Source of the DNA: Flavobacteriales bacterium UBA952
GTDB lineage: Bacteria > Bacteroidota > Bacteroidia > Flavobacteriales_D > Crocinitomicaceae
Direction: 5' to 3'
Length of the DNA stretch: 64,000 nucleotides
NCBI GenBank assembly: GCA_002293185.1
Contig: DBCS01000004.1
Location: 124,001 to 188,000, forward strand
This document shows positions 35,675 through 42,894 of this stretch, piece after piece (positions within the stretch are counted from its first letter, which is position 1; every line of letters begins with the position of its first letter). A model generated the notes under the pieces. That model saw only the letters and a list, made by a program, of their open reading frames with translations, searched no databases and was not told the origin of the DNA. The translations under genes and the position numbers were made by a program.

Positions 35675-37768
35675 TTAGGAGAATCCTGAAGAAAGAGAGT
35701 ATTCCACCGTAATTCCGTTGGATTTTTCGATGATTCCGTTGTCTTTCATAAACCTGATATAGTTTCTGGCCATGCGATCTTTGATGTCAAGTGCTTCCAT
35801 GACTGCGTTTAAGAGTTCGGAATAGCCTAAAACTGATTTCTTGGCAAATATTTCTCGGGCCACTTCTGAAAGTTCATTGATTTTTCGGGATTCAGATTCT
35901 TCTTTGCTTTTGTTTCCCAGATACACGTGTCTACCTTGTGCTTTATCCCAGCCAAATTGAATAAGTGGTACGTCTAATGGTGAACCATCTCTTACTTTGA
36001 GGGCCTTCACTACGCTGTAGTTGGTGTTGGTTTCTTTTTCAACGAGTAAAATTCCTGCTGCTTTTCGCTGCACTTCTGATCCGAGGTGTCCTCTGAGTTT
36101 CATTCCTGATGGCGCCATGTGCACAACGCAAAGAATACATGTGTTGTATATTGCTGCCATTCGAAAGAGTTCTTCGATCAATTTAACCGAGCTTTCTTCG
36201 TCATTCACGCCATTGAGTAAATCAGCTATTCCATCGATGACCACCATGTGAATGCCTCCGTGCTCGTAATACAAACGATCCATGGATTCTAAGATAAGAT
36301 TCATGCGTTCGTTTCTAGATATGCCAACTAGTCCAAAGGCTTTGAACCAGCGGGGAGGGGCGCTTCGTTGTGAACGGTCAATGATGTATGAAATATTCTT
36401 GTAGAGTTGAAACTCGGATTGCTCTGTATCATAAAGTAAGATCGCTTTTTCGCCTTCATTGGACTGGATGAAAGTGCCTAGCGTATCAACTGTTGTGTTA
36501 TCCGGTTTTAAAGCGCCAGACAACATGCCTCCAAGAAAGTTTGTCTTACCACTGCCTTCTGAACCGGCGATGCAAAGGATATTACCAGGTGTGCCGATTG
36601 TTACGTCGTTAATCGTGATCAATGGTTCGGGTGCTTTAGGCGGATTTTTAAAGTCAATTTCACAACTTCTCATAACTGAAATGGTGTCTTCATACATGCT
36701 ATCCAACATTTCCATGAAAAGCATCATCAAATCCTCAGAAGTATGCTTCAATCTGAAAAAATCCGAGACATCTTTTTCTTGTTTGGTTCCGGAAAGGGGG
36801 AGTAGTAGTGATTTGATTTTAAAGGATTTGTATTCTTTCGTTAGCTTATCCATTGAATTTTTACCTGTATCGTCTACATCATATAGCAATGTGATGTGTT
36901 TGAATCGGTAATTGAGGCCCCGTAGCAGGTTTTTCGGAATATGAGCTGTTTCACTATTCAAACAAATGGCATTTAAACCATGAGAGGCCAAGCTAAGCAC
37001 ATCTTTTTCACCACCTGTAATAAAAAGGATATCTCCACGCACGGGTAGTTGTTCAAAGCCGAAAATATAATTCTCAGTGATTTCGCCAGTGTAAAGAAAT
37101 CGTAGTTTAGAAAATGGCCTGTAGAGTTTGGTATATCGCCGGCCTTGATAGCCATAAATGGGTTGTTCGGGGCTGCTCGTCAATAAGAATTCTCGTCCGT
37201 CTTTACTGATGCCATTATAGCTTTCAATGGACTGCACATTGTAGCGTTTGAGTGTATCTAATTTGATTCCATACTTACCCCAGTAATCCAATTCTCTGAT
37301 GGTGAAATCTTTGTACTGAATAGGTAATTTATTCTTAGCAGTTTCAAAACCATCGTGAATCGATTTGATTTTATTAGCTAGTAAAACAGTGCCTTTATTG
37401 TTCTCTATAATGTTCTGTATTTTAAGTTCTTGAACAAATGTATTTAAACTTAATTCTAGGTCAATCACTTCTAATATTTTGTAGAAATCTGAACGGTCTT
37501 CACAGCTGTAACCAAAAATTTTACCGACAAAAAAGAAACAATCACCGCTGTATTCTGCATCGCCAAAATCCTTGAATTTATAGATGTTGGATTTCTTATC
37601 TAGGTAAACATAACAGGACGCCTTGTTGTCGTTGTAAAATGGGCTTTTAAATGATTTACCAACCCTTGAAAATCGACTTCCAAGAAAATACTTGAACACA
37701 TCAAGACCTCTGTTGGTGGAAAGCAGTATTTGATCTTTGCTCAATTTGAAGTTGTCCTGATTACTCAT
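35675..37768 (-). CDS. TOPRIM primase fused to RecA-like helicase
   Basis: The product is 697 aa. The N-terminus resembles a DnaG-type primase N-terminal domain (KSFKSPFYNDNKASCYVY; YKFKDFG) but the zinc-binding cysteines are not evident. A TOPRIM domain follows (TGGEKD near 250; DVDDTG near 295). The C-terminal part is a RecA/RepA-like ATPase (Walker A GSEGSGKT near 400, Walker B MVVIDGIADLL near 510), with a final winged-helix-like segment. Such proteins start replication of Bacteroidota integrative elements and phages. The gene overlaps the upstream HTH gene by four bases. Confidence 0.8.
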   Translation of the reverse strand: MSNQDNFKLSKDQILLSTNRGLDVFKYFLGSRFSRVGKSFKSPFYNDNKASCYVYLDKKSNIYKFKDFGDAEYSGDCFFFVGKIFGYSCEDRSDFYKILEVIDLELSLNTFVQELKIQNIIENNKGTVLLANKIKSIHDGFETAKNKLPIQYKDFTIRELDYWGKYGIKLDTLKRYNVQSIESYNGISKDGREFLLTSSPEQPIYGYQGRRYTKLYRPFSKLRFLYTGEITENYIFGFEQLPVRGDILFITGGEKDVLSLASHGLNAICLNSETAHIPKNLLRGLNYRFKHITLLYDVDDTGKNSMDKLTKEYKSFKIKSLLLPLSGTKQEKDVSDFFRLKHTSEDLMMLFMEMLDSMYEDTISVMRSCEIDFKNPPKAPEPLITINDVTIGTPGNILCIAGSEGSGKTNFLGGMLSGALKPDNTTVDTLGTFIQSNEGEKAILLYDTEQSEFQLYKNISYIIDRSQRSAPPRWFKAFGLVGISRNERMNLILESMDRLYYEHGGIHMVVIDGIADLLNGVNDEESSVKLIEELFRMAAIYNTCILCVVHMAPSGMKLRGHLGSEVQRKAAGILLVEKETNTNYSVVKALKVRDGSPLDVPLIQFGWDKAQGRHVYLGNKSKEESESRKINELSEVAREIFAKKSVLGYSELLNAVMEALDIKDRMARNYIRFMKDNGIIEKSNGITVEYSLSSGFS

Positions 37769-38076
37769 AATATCGATTTTTTAGAATGGATATAATTTGA
37801 GTTAGCATACTTCTTCAAATCAGAAATCAAGATGCGTCTTTGGCGACCAAGTGTTGTGTAGGCAATTTTCCCTTCCCGCATCAATGCGTAAATGGTATTT
37901 CTACCAACTCCTAGAAAGCGACATGAATTGGAAACATCCAAATACTTGTCTTTTTCTTGAACCAAATGATTTATTTCTTTGAGTTGCGAAATAGAATTTT
38001 CTACTTCAAGTAATTGACTCTTTATTTTGTTGAGTTGTTGCCAAATTTCCAGGTTTAAATCTTTCTCTGTCATCAT
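37765..38076 (-). CDS. Excisionase-type HTH protein
   Basis: The product is 103 aa. The N-terminal half is a coiled coil (NKIKSQLLEVENSISQLKEI). The C-terminal half is a MerR/excisionase-like winged helix (DVSNSCRFLGVGRNTIYALM; TTLGRQRRILISDLKKY), the HTH_17 type. On Bacteroidota elements such proteins direct excision or regulate the replication module. It is coupled to the primase gene by a four-base overlap. It is one candidate for the protein that binds the dyads, although excisionases usually bind direct repeats. Confidence 0.8.
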   Translation of the reverse strand: MMTEKDLNLEIWQQLNKIKSQLLEVENSISQLKEINHLVQEKDKYLDVSNSCRFLGVGRNTIYALMREGKIAYTTLGRQRRILISDLKKYANSNYIHSKKSIL

Positions 38077-38160
38077 AAGCTCGTTTTTAATTAGAGAGCA
38101 AGATTAAAGAGATGGCTTTGTAGGCTCACCATACTTAAATTTAAGTTAAATGAAGTTTTT

Positions 38161-39011
38161 TCAATTTCGCCTGCTCACCATTAGATTGTAAACACCAACG
38201 AGTTCCTTTAAATATTCACTTTCACGCTTTGTTTTGCGCTCCTTTCCATAACTCAATGAGCCTGGCCAGTGGGCAATTTTGATATTGAAAAACCACATCA
38301 GTAATGCCATGTAATCTTTTTTGGTAACCGGTTTGTTATTGGTCCCGATGATTGCATTGCTTTCATGGACACTTATAAAAAGCTCAATGAATTCTATTTT
38401 GTCGCGGTTCCATTTCAGATTGGTGAATCCGCTATCAGGTGGAAATAAGCTGAGTTGCCCATTAAGAAAAGATGACATTTCTTGTTTAGTAGGCAAACGC
38501 TCTTGGTTCTGAAAGCGATTGGATTCCTTTGGTAGGATGTATTTATCGATGTAATGAATGCGATGTAAAAACAGTTGATCTAAAAGATCAACAAAGTGGA
38601 ACTGTAAATTGAAAAAGTCTAGTATTTTTTTTTCAAAGCTTGATCCTTTGAGATATCGGTTCTGGGTGTTTTAACAAGCTCCACACGACTGAAGAGCAAG
38701 AGCTCGTTTTCCTTTGGAAAAAAGCGGTTTTTAAAGGCCTTGATTTCAAATCGGGAAAGATCTAAAGATTTTTTAAGTTCAAGAGAATAGGGGGTAGCTT
38801 GATTAATTTCTAATTCGATTGACATCTTACATTCATCATAATACTTATCGAGCTGCTCCTGATACGAGTGAATGGATTTAAAGCCATTAAAACTGATTTC
38901 AGGTCCAGTTTCAAAATCAAATAGATTGACTTGCTTCCTTATTGAAAAAGAAAGCACTTGTACTTTAGCATTGCGCAATTGCTCTAATGTTGAAATAAGT
39001 GTTCTATTCAT
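38161..39011 (-). pseudogene. rteC-like: RteC-like regulator interrupted by a one-base frameshift at an A9 run
   Basis: Two frames join into one protein. From the ATG at 39011 the first frame runs to a TAG at 38619-38621. Just before it lies a run of nine A (38625-38633 on the minus strand). With one extra A the frame continues without stop (KKILDFFNLQFHFVDLLDQ and onward) straight into the second frame that ends at 38161. The joined product, about 280 aa, has the length and C-terminal pattern (KWNRDKIEFIELFISVHESN; MALLMWFFNI; KRESEYLKEL) of RteC proteins, which control excision and transfer of Bacteroides conjugative transposons. It is the first gene of the minus-strand control operon. Programmed slippage, real mutation or read error are possible. 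Confidence 0.65.
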
Positions 39012-39072
39012 ATGATTCAATTTTCCGTTTTTACAGTTTTTTCAGTGAATTCAAAATGATAAAATCACTCAT

Positions 39073-39116
39073 GGCAATATGGCAATGGTATATATATATA
39101 CACATTGCCAATTGCC
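39073..39116. repeat. GGCAAT repeats in inverted arrangement around an AT core
   Basis: Two direct copies (GGCAAT at 39073-39078 and GGCAATG at 39081-39087) face two inverted copies (CATTGCC at 39103-39109 and ATTGCC at 39111-39116) around an alternating AT core (GTATATATATATACA). It lies 62 bp upstream of the RteC-like start. The layout fits a replication origin, excision site or operator for the nearby HTH/primase proteins. Confidence 0.6.
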
Positions 39117-39192
39117 TTAATTGATATGATTTTATAGCGCCGATTTTTTTTCAAATCAAAAGCTGAGAAAACTAATACTTTGGAATTTTGGT

Positions 39193-39249
39193 TAGAATAA
39201 ATTCTAATTCTAATTAGGACTATGTGTTTAAAAAATAGAATCATTTCTA
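39193..39249. promoter_or_regulatory. Two TAGAA-N4-TTCTA dyads before RteC-primase operon
   Basis: Exact dyads lie at 39193-39206 (spacer TAAA) and 39236-39249 (spacer TCAT), 43 bp apart, about four helical turns. They lie about 180-240 bp upstream of the ATG at 39011 on the minus strand. They could also act on the plus-strand RNA candidate starting near 39329. Confidence 0.65.
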
Positions 39250-39438
39250 TTTTTCACTCAGAATTGGGTGAATCCGCATCTTTATTTTAAGATTAATTCT
39301 CCGTACATATTTTTGCTATATTTGACTAGCTGATTTGTCATCACTGGAATAGAGAAAAGCTCCCTGCTTTATAACTGGGATGCAAAATGGTGACCACATT
39401 AGCAAAACAAAGACGGAAACTTAGTAAATACAAGCTTT

Positions 39439-39468
39439 GGAGAGCTAGGTTCATTATCCTCACTCTCC
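39439..39468 (+). repeat. tRNA-3'-end-like hairpin, copy 1
   Basis: GGAGAG at 39439-39444 pairs with CTCTCC at 39463-39468, with TTC in the loop and GCC after it, as in the T-arm and acceptor end of a serine tRNA. The segment TTATCCTCACTCTCCGC (39454-39470) recurs almost unchanged at 39575-39592. The two may be attachment-site copies (attL/attR-like) or parts of a dispersed repeat. Confidence 0.5.
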
Positions 39469-39471
39469 GCC

Positions 39472-39507
39472 AACAAAAAAAGCAACCAAACGGTTGCTTT
39501 TTTTGTT
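39472..39507. terminator. Strong intrinsic terminator
   Basis: A perfect 16-bp stem (39472-39487 with 39492-39507) with loop AAAC contains GCAACC/GGTTGC flanked by A7 and T7 tracts, so it can work in both directions. Confidence 0.9.
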
Positions 39508-39557
39508 AGGAGAAAATTGGATGAGAACCCCAGGGTTCGACCCGACGACCGCTGGGA

Positions 39558-39590
39558 GGAGAGCACGCGTAGCGTAATCCCTCACTCTCC
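39558..39590 (+). repeat. tRNA-3'-end-like hairpin, copy 2
   Basis: GGAGAG at 39558-39563 pairs with CTCTCC at 39585-39590, followed by GC. The segment TAATCCCTCACTCTCCGC (39575-39592) matches copy 1 with one change and one extra C. Just upstream (about 39528-39546) is AGGGTTCGACCC, a T-arm-like string. Directly after this copy a truncated gene begins, so it marks a junction. Confidence 0.5.
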
Positions 39591-39601
39591 GCAGAGTCAA
39601 A

Positions 39602-39733
39602 GTTGTAAATCGTCAGCATAAAGTAAACGGCCTGCAAATTGGCTTATTCAATCGTTGTGTGGAGCTCAACGGTTTGCAAATTGGCCTCTGGAATGTCAAT
39701 GAAAAGCGAAAGCTGCCTATTGTGAATTGGTGA
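39602..39733 (+). pseudogene. 3' remnant of a LNGLQIGL-repeat protein
   Basis: The frame gives VVNRQHKVNGLQIGLFNRC and then VELNGLQIGLWNVNEKRKL before PIVNW and TGA. The twin NGLQIGL repeats and the ending LPxxNW are typical of the C-termini of a Bacteroidota family of secreted or outer-membrane proteins (LA_2272-like repeats). There is no start or N-terminal part, because the frame runs into the tRNA-like repeat. It is the last piece of a host gene cut at this junction. Confidence 0.65.
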
Positions 39734-39769
39734 GCGTAAGCTCAAAAAGATGTATTTTCGAGGCTGATT

Positions 39770-41194
39770 ATGGTTTTCAGCAGTATCTTGTTCTTATTAT
39801 ACTTTTTACCAGTATTTATGCTGGTGTATGTGCTGCTGCCACAAAAGGCTAAGAATTACTGGGCGCTGTTGGTTAGTATTCTTTTTTACGCGTGGGGAGC
39901 ACCCAACTTCTTGTATGTAGTGCTCAGCACGAGTATCATTGATTTCTACTTGGTTCAGGCGCTCTATAAAAGTGAGCAACAACAGCGTAAAAAGCTATTT
40001 TTGACTATCTCTGTACTACTCAACTTAGGTCTTTTAGCATATTTTAAATACGCTAACTTCTTTATTGAAAATGTCAATGCAGCGCTGGGCTCTCTTGGAA
40101 TAGAGCAACTGGCCTGGACACAAGTGGCTTTGCCAATTGGCATCTCGTTCTTTACGTTTCAGACACTTACTTATGCTATTGAGGTTTACCGCAATGAACA
40201 CGCGCCGTTTGAGCGCCCTGATCATTACTTGTTATACAAGCTGATTTTTCCGCATGCCATTGCAGGTCCAATTATCCGCTTTAAAAGCGTTGCCGCTCAG
40301 GTAGTAGATCGAAATGAAACGCCAGACGACCGCCTCATTGGCATGTTTCGTTTCAGTTTGGGTCTGGCCAAAAAGGTACTCATTGCCAATGTGCTGGCCA
40401 AGCAAGCTGATCTATACATGGGCGGTGACCTCCAAACATTGAGTTTTGATGAAGCTTGGGTAGGCATCATTGCTTATACTTTTCAGATTTACTTTGATTT
40501 TTCAGGTTATTCCGATATGGCCATTGGCCTTGCGCGCATGATGGGCTTTCGTTTTCCAGAAAATTTTGATGCTCCGTATAGTGCTCAAAGCATTACTGAA
40601 TTTTGGCGCCGCTGGCATATCACACTCGGGGCGTTCATGCGCGACTTCCTTTACATTCCATTAGGCGGCAACCGCGTGGGCAACAAATGGCGTCTGTATG
40701 TCAATTTATGGTTGGTGTTTTTAGTTTCTGGCCTTTGGCATGGCGCTTCTTGGAATTTTGTCATGTGGGGGGCTTTCCACGGGTTTTTTCTGATTCTAGA
40801 CAGGCTTTTATTATTGAAGTTTTTAGAAAAAATCGGAAAGGTGCCTGCAGCGCTTTTCACCTTTTTTATCGTGGCGATGGCCTGGGTGCTTTTCAGAATT
40901 GAAAGCTGGGAAAACGCTCAAGTTTTTTATAGTCAATTATTTGATATTAAAGATATTAAATATATTGAATTAAATAAAAGCTTTTATTTTATTTTGCTGC
41001 TTGCTATTTTATTTTCCGTCATTGGGAGATTTCAATTCATGGAGAAGATTACCCTATTTATTACTTCGGAAAATCCAATTTTGTCTGTTTCTAAAGCCAC
41101 GTTAATAACCGCAATTTCAATAGTACTCTTATTCTTGAGTGTTGTTTTCCTTTCCGCATCGAACCTCAACCCATTTATTTATTACCGTTTCTGA
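39770..41194 (+). CDS. MBOAT-family O-acyltransferase (AlgI-like)
   Basis: The product is 474 aa with about nine to ten membrane helices. Conserved MBOAT/AlgI motifs are present: FWRRWHITLGAFMRDFLYIP and LGGNR, and the catalytic His in WHGASWNFVMWG. It moves acyl groups (usually acetyl) across the inner membrane to an extracellular polysaccharide. It overlaps by one base with the next gene, an AlgJ/AlgX-like protein, its usual partner. Together they probably O-acetylate a surface polysaccharide. This is where ordinary host sequence resumes. Confidence 0.9.
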   Translation: MVFSSILFLLYFLPVFMLVYVLLPQKAKNYWALLVSILFYAWGAPNFLYVVLSTSIIDFYLVQALYKSEQQQRKKLFLTISVLLNLGLLAYFKYANFFIENVNAALGSLGIEQLAWTQVALPIGISFFTFQTLTYAIEVYRNEHAPFERPDHYLLYKLIFPHAIAGPIIRFKSVAAQVVDRNETPDDRLIGMFRFSLGLAKKVLIANVLAKQADLYMGGDLQTLSFDEAWVGIIAYTFQIYFDFSGYSDMAIGLARMMGFRFPENFDAPYSAQSITEFWRRWHITLGAFMRDFLYIPLGGNRVGNKWRLYVNLWLVFLVSGLWHGASWNFVMWGAFHGFFLILDRLLLLKFLEKIGKVPAALFTFFIVAMAWVLFRIESWENAQVFYSQLFDIKDIKYIELNKSFYFILLLAILFSVIGRFQFMEKITLFITSENPILSVSKATLITAISIVLLFLSVVFLSASNLNPFIYYRF

Positions 41195-42336
41195 TGAAAG
41201 TACCTCCAAAAGATACCCTACTGAAGAACGCGCTATTTGGATTGGTACTTGTGCTGCTGTTGTTGCCTTGGTTAGAGCAAAACGAACATTTTTTTCAACC
41301 TAGGGCGTTGGGAGGAGTGCCTCCTTCTTCTGAGAATGTCCAATTCTCTCTTGATAAATGGCGTTCAGTCAAATTTCAAGAAGGACAAGAAGCCTACATC
41401 AAAGATCATTTTGGTTTGCGGCCATTTATGGTTCGTTTTTACAATGAACTTTTTGATCGCTTGTTTGACGAGTATCAAGCAAAGGGTGTAGTCATGGGTA
41501 AAGACGGCTATTTGTTTGAGGAGAATTATTTATTGGCAGCAAGTGGGCAAGATTATTTGGGTATTGATTCGATTACAAAAGTTGTTTCGGAACTAAATTT
41601 GATCAAACAAGACTTAGCCAAACATGGCAAGCACCTATTGGTTTGTCTAGCGCCAGGAAAAGGATCGTATTTCCCGGATAAAATGCCTTCAAGATATCAA
41701 TTTGAAAAGCAGCTCCGCAACCATCCGTATTTTTCAAAGACCCTTCAGGACGCGCAAATTCCTGTATTTGACATTCAATCTTGGTTCTTACAAATGAAGG
41801 CAACTACGCCGCATCCGCTTTATCCAAAAACAGGCATTCATTGGAGTAGTTATGGAGAATACCTCGTTGCCGATTCCCTGATCAAGCGGCTGGCTCATTT
41901 GAGTCAAAAACCTTTTCCTTATTTAAAATTAAGCCACATTGAAGAAGATACCCAACCCCGCGACCGCGACGACGACATCGAGAATGGCATGAACCTCCTG
42001 CGCAATCTGCCTGACTTTAAAATGGCTTATCCGCAATTTAAAGTGCAGCGTTTAAGAGCAGGGCAAAAACCGCCACGCGTTTTGGTGATTGGCGATAGTT
42101 TTTACTACGGGATGTACAATTGGGGAATGATGCAGGGGGTCTTTAAAGGAGGTGAATTTTGGTACTACAACCAAGAAAGGTTGGTGCCTGATCAAGCAAC
42201 TTCTTCTATTGCAGACATGCAGAATTATGTCTTAGAGGTCAATAAGTTTGATGTGGTGGTACTGTTACTAACCGAAGCTAATCTACCTAGATTTGGCTTC
42301 GGAATGCAACAAATGTATTTAGGTAAAATTAAGTAA
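41194..42336 (+). CDS. AlgJ/AlgX-like SGNH acetyltransferase partner
   Basis: The product is 380 aa with an N-terminal membrane anchor (about 10-27). KDGYLFEENYLL, the catalytic-site string KTGIHWSSYGEYL and VLVIGDSFYYGM match the SGNH-like AlgJ/AlgX (DHHW) family. It receives acetyl groups from the MBOAT protein and puts them on polysaccharide in the periplasm. It starts in the TGATG of the MBOAT gene and its end overlaps the convergent cold-shock gene by eight bases. Confidence 0.85.
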   Translation: MKVPPKDTLLKNALFGLVLVLLLLPWLEQNEHFFQPRALGGVPPSSENVQFSLDKWRSVKFQEGQEAYIKDHFGLRPFMVRFYNELFDRLFDEYQAKGVVMGKDGYLFEENYLLAASGQDYLGIDSITKVVSELNLIKQDLAKHGKHLLVCLAPGKGSYFPDKMPSRYQFEKQLRNHPYFSKTLQDAQIPVFDIQSWFLQMKATTPHPLYPKTGIHWSSYGEYLVADSLIKRLAHLSQKPFPYLKLSHIEEDTQPRDRDDDIENGMNLLRNLPDFKMAYPQFKVQRLRAGQKPPRVLVIGDSFYYGMYNWGMMQGVFKGGEFWYYNQERLVPDQATSSIADMQNYVLEVNKFDVVVLLLTEANLPRFGFGMQQMYLGKIK

Positions 42337-42802
42337 GTGCAGGGGGTGTTTTGGGAACAATCTTGACATTCATGGCTACCCAACCTTTTTGACCGCGACT
42401 TTTATCGAAAGTAACTTCATCGCGTTCGGCAATTGGAGCAGACAAATTGGCTGCGTGTACAAAGATGTTTTCACCACTGGCTTTGTCTTTGATAAAGCCG
42501 TAGCCTTTGGAGTCATTAAAGAAGATGACAGTACCTGAGTCAGAAGCGTCGTCTTCGTCGGATTCTTCTCGGCGTGGAATGCCAAGTTCAATACTTTCTG
42601 CATCGATTTCGATGCGTGTGCTTGGGTCTACAGGAGCATCAACGATACGGCCGAATTCGTCCACATAGGCCATCATGCTATCGAGGCCACCACCGCCAGA
42701 ATTAGCTTTTCGCTCCTCTGAACGGATTAATTTTTCTTTTTTCTTTTTTGCTCTGAGTTTTTCTTTTTCCTTCTTGGAGAAGGTTTCTTTGGATTTGGCC
42801 AT
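42329..42802 (-). CDS. Cold-shock-domain protein with Lys-rich N-terminus
   Basis: The product is 157 aa. Residues 1-40 are rich in Lys, Glu and Arg (FSKKEKEKLRAKKKKEKL). The cold-shock domain at about 90-150 has the RNA-binding motifs KGYGFI and NIFVH. This composite is typical of Bacteroidota. It binds RNA or single-stranded DNA, probably as an RNA chaperone. Its 3' end overlaps the AlgJ-like gene by eight bases on the other strand. Confidence 0.85.
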   Translation of the reverse strand: MAKSKETFSKKEKEKLRAKKKKEKLIRSEERKANSGGGGLDSMMAYVDEFGRIVDAPVDPSTRIEIDAESIELGIPRREESDEDDASDSGTVIFFNDSKGYGFIKDKASGENIFVHAANLSAPIAERDEVTFDKSRGQKGWVAMNVKIVPKTPPALT

Positions 42803-42878
42803 TTAATTGCGTTAAGATAAGTGCCGTGAGCAGAGTAGGTAGGAGGGCAACTTACAAGACGCAGGCGGAATTTGACTG

Positions 42879-42886
42879 CAAAGATA
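42879..42886 (-). promoter_or_regulatory. TAnnTTTG box upstream of cold-shock gene
   Basis: On the minus strand TATCTTTG, a perfect -7 box, lies 77 bases before the cold-shock ATG, leaving an untranslated leader of about 70 nt, as is common for cold-shock mRNAs. No matching TTG at the usual distance is clear. Confidence 0.45.
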
Positions 42887-42894
42887 CAAAAAAC

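Larger units (their letters stand above)
39012..39316. other. Control region of RteC-primase operon
   Basis: This AT-rich stretch has no gene. It contains the GGCAAT inverted-repeat array at 39073-39116 and the two TAGAA-N4-TTCTA dyads at 39193-39249, listed separately. Confidence 0.5.
39317..39507 (+). ncRNA. Possible small RNA with promoter box and strong terminator
   Basis: A perfect TAnnTTTG box (TATATTTG, 39317-39324) is followed by about 145 bp with no open frame, a tRNA-end-like hairpin (39439-39468) and a strong intrinsic terminator (39472-39507). No clear TTG lies at the usual distance upstream of the box. I do not recognise the RNA: it is not SRP RNA, tmRNA or a complete tRNA. A small RNA gene or a remnant attachment site at a former tRNA gene are both possible. 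Confidence 0.4.

Noticed and set aside
37991..38002. TAGAA-TT-TTCTA as an eighth operator
   Set aside because: The spacer is two instead of four bases and it lies inside the HTH coding sequence.
39345..39470. Complete serine tRNA
   Set aside because: Only an acceptor/T-arm-like 3' hairpin is present; no D-arm, anticodon arm or variable arm could be found upstream.
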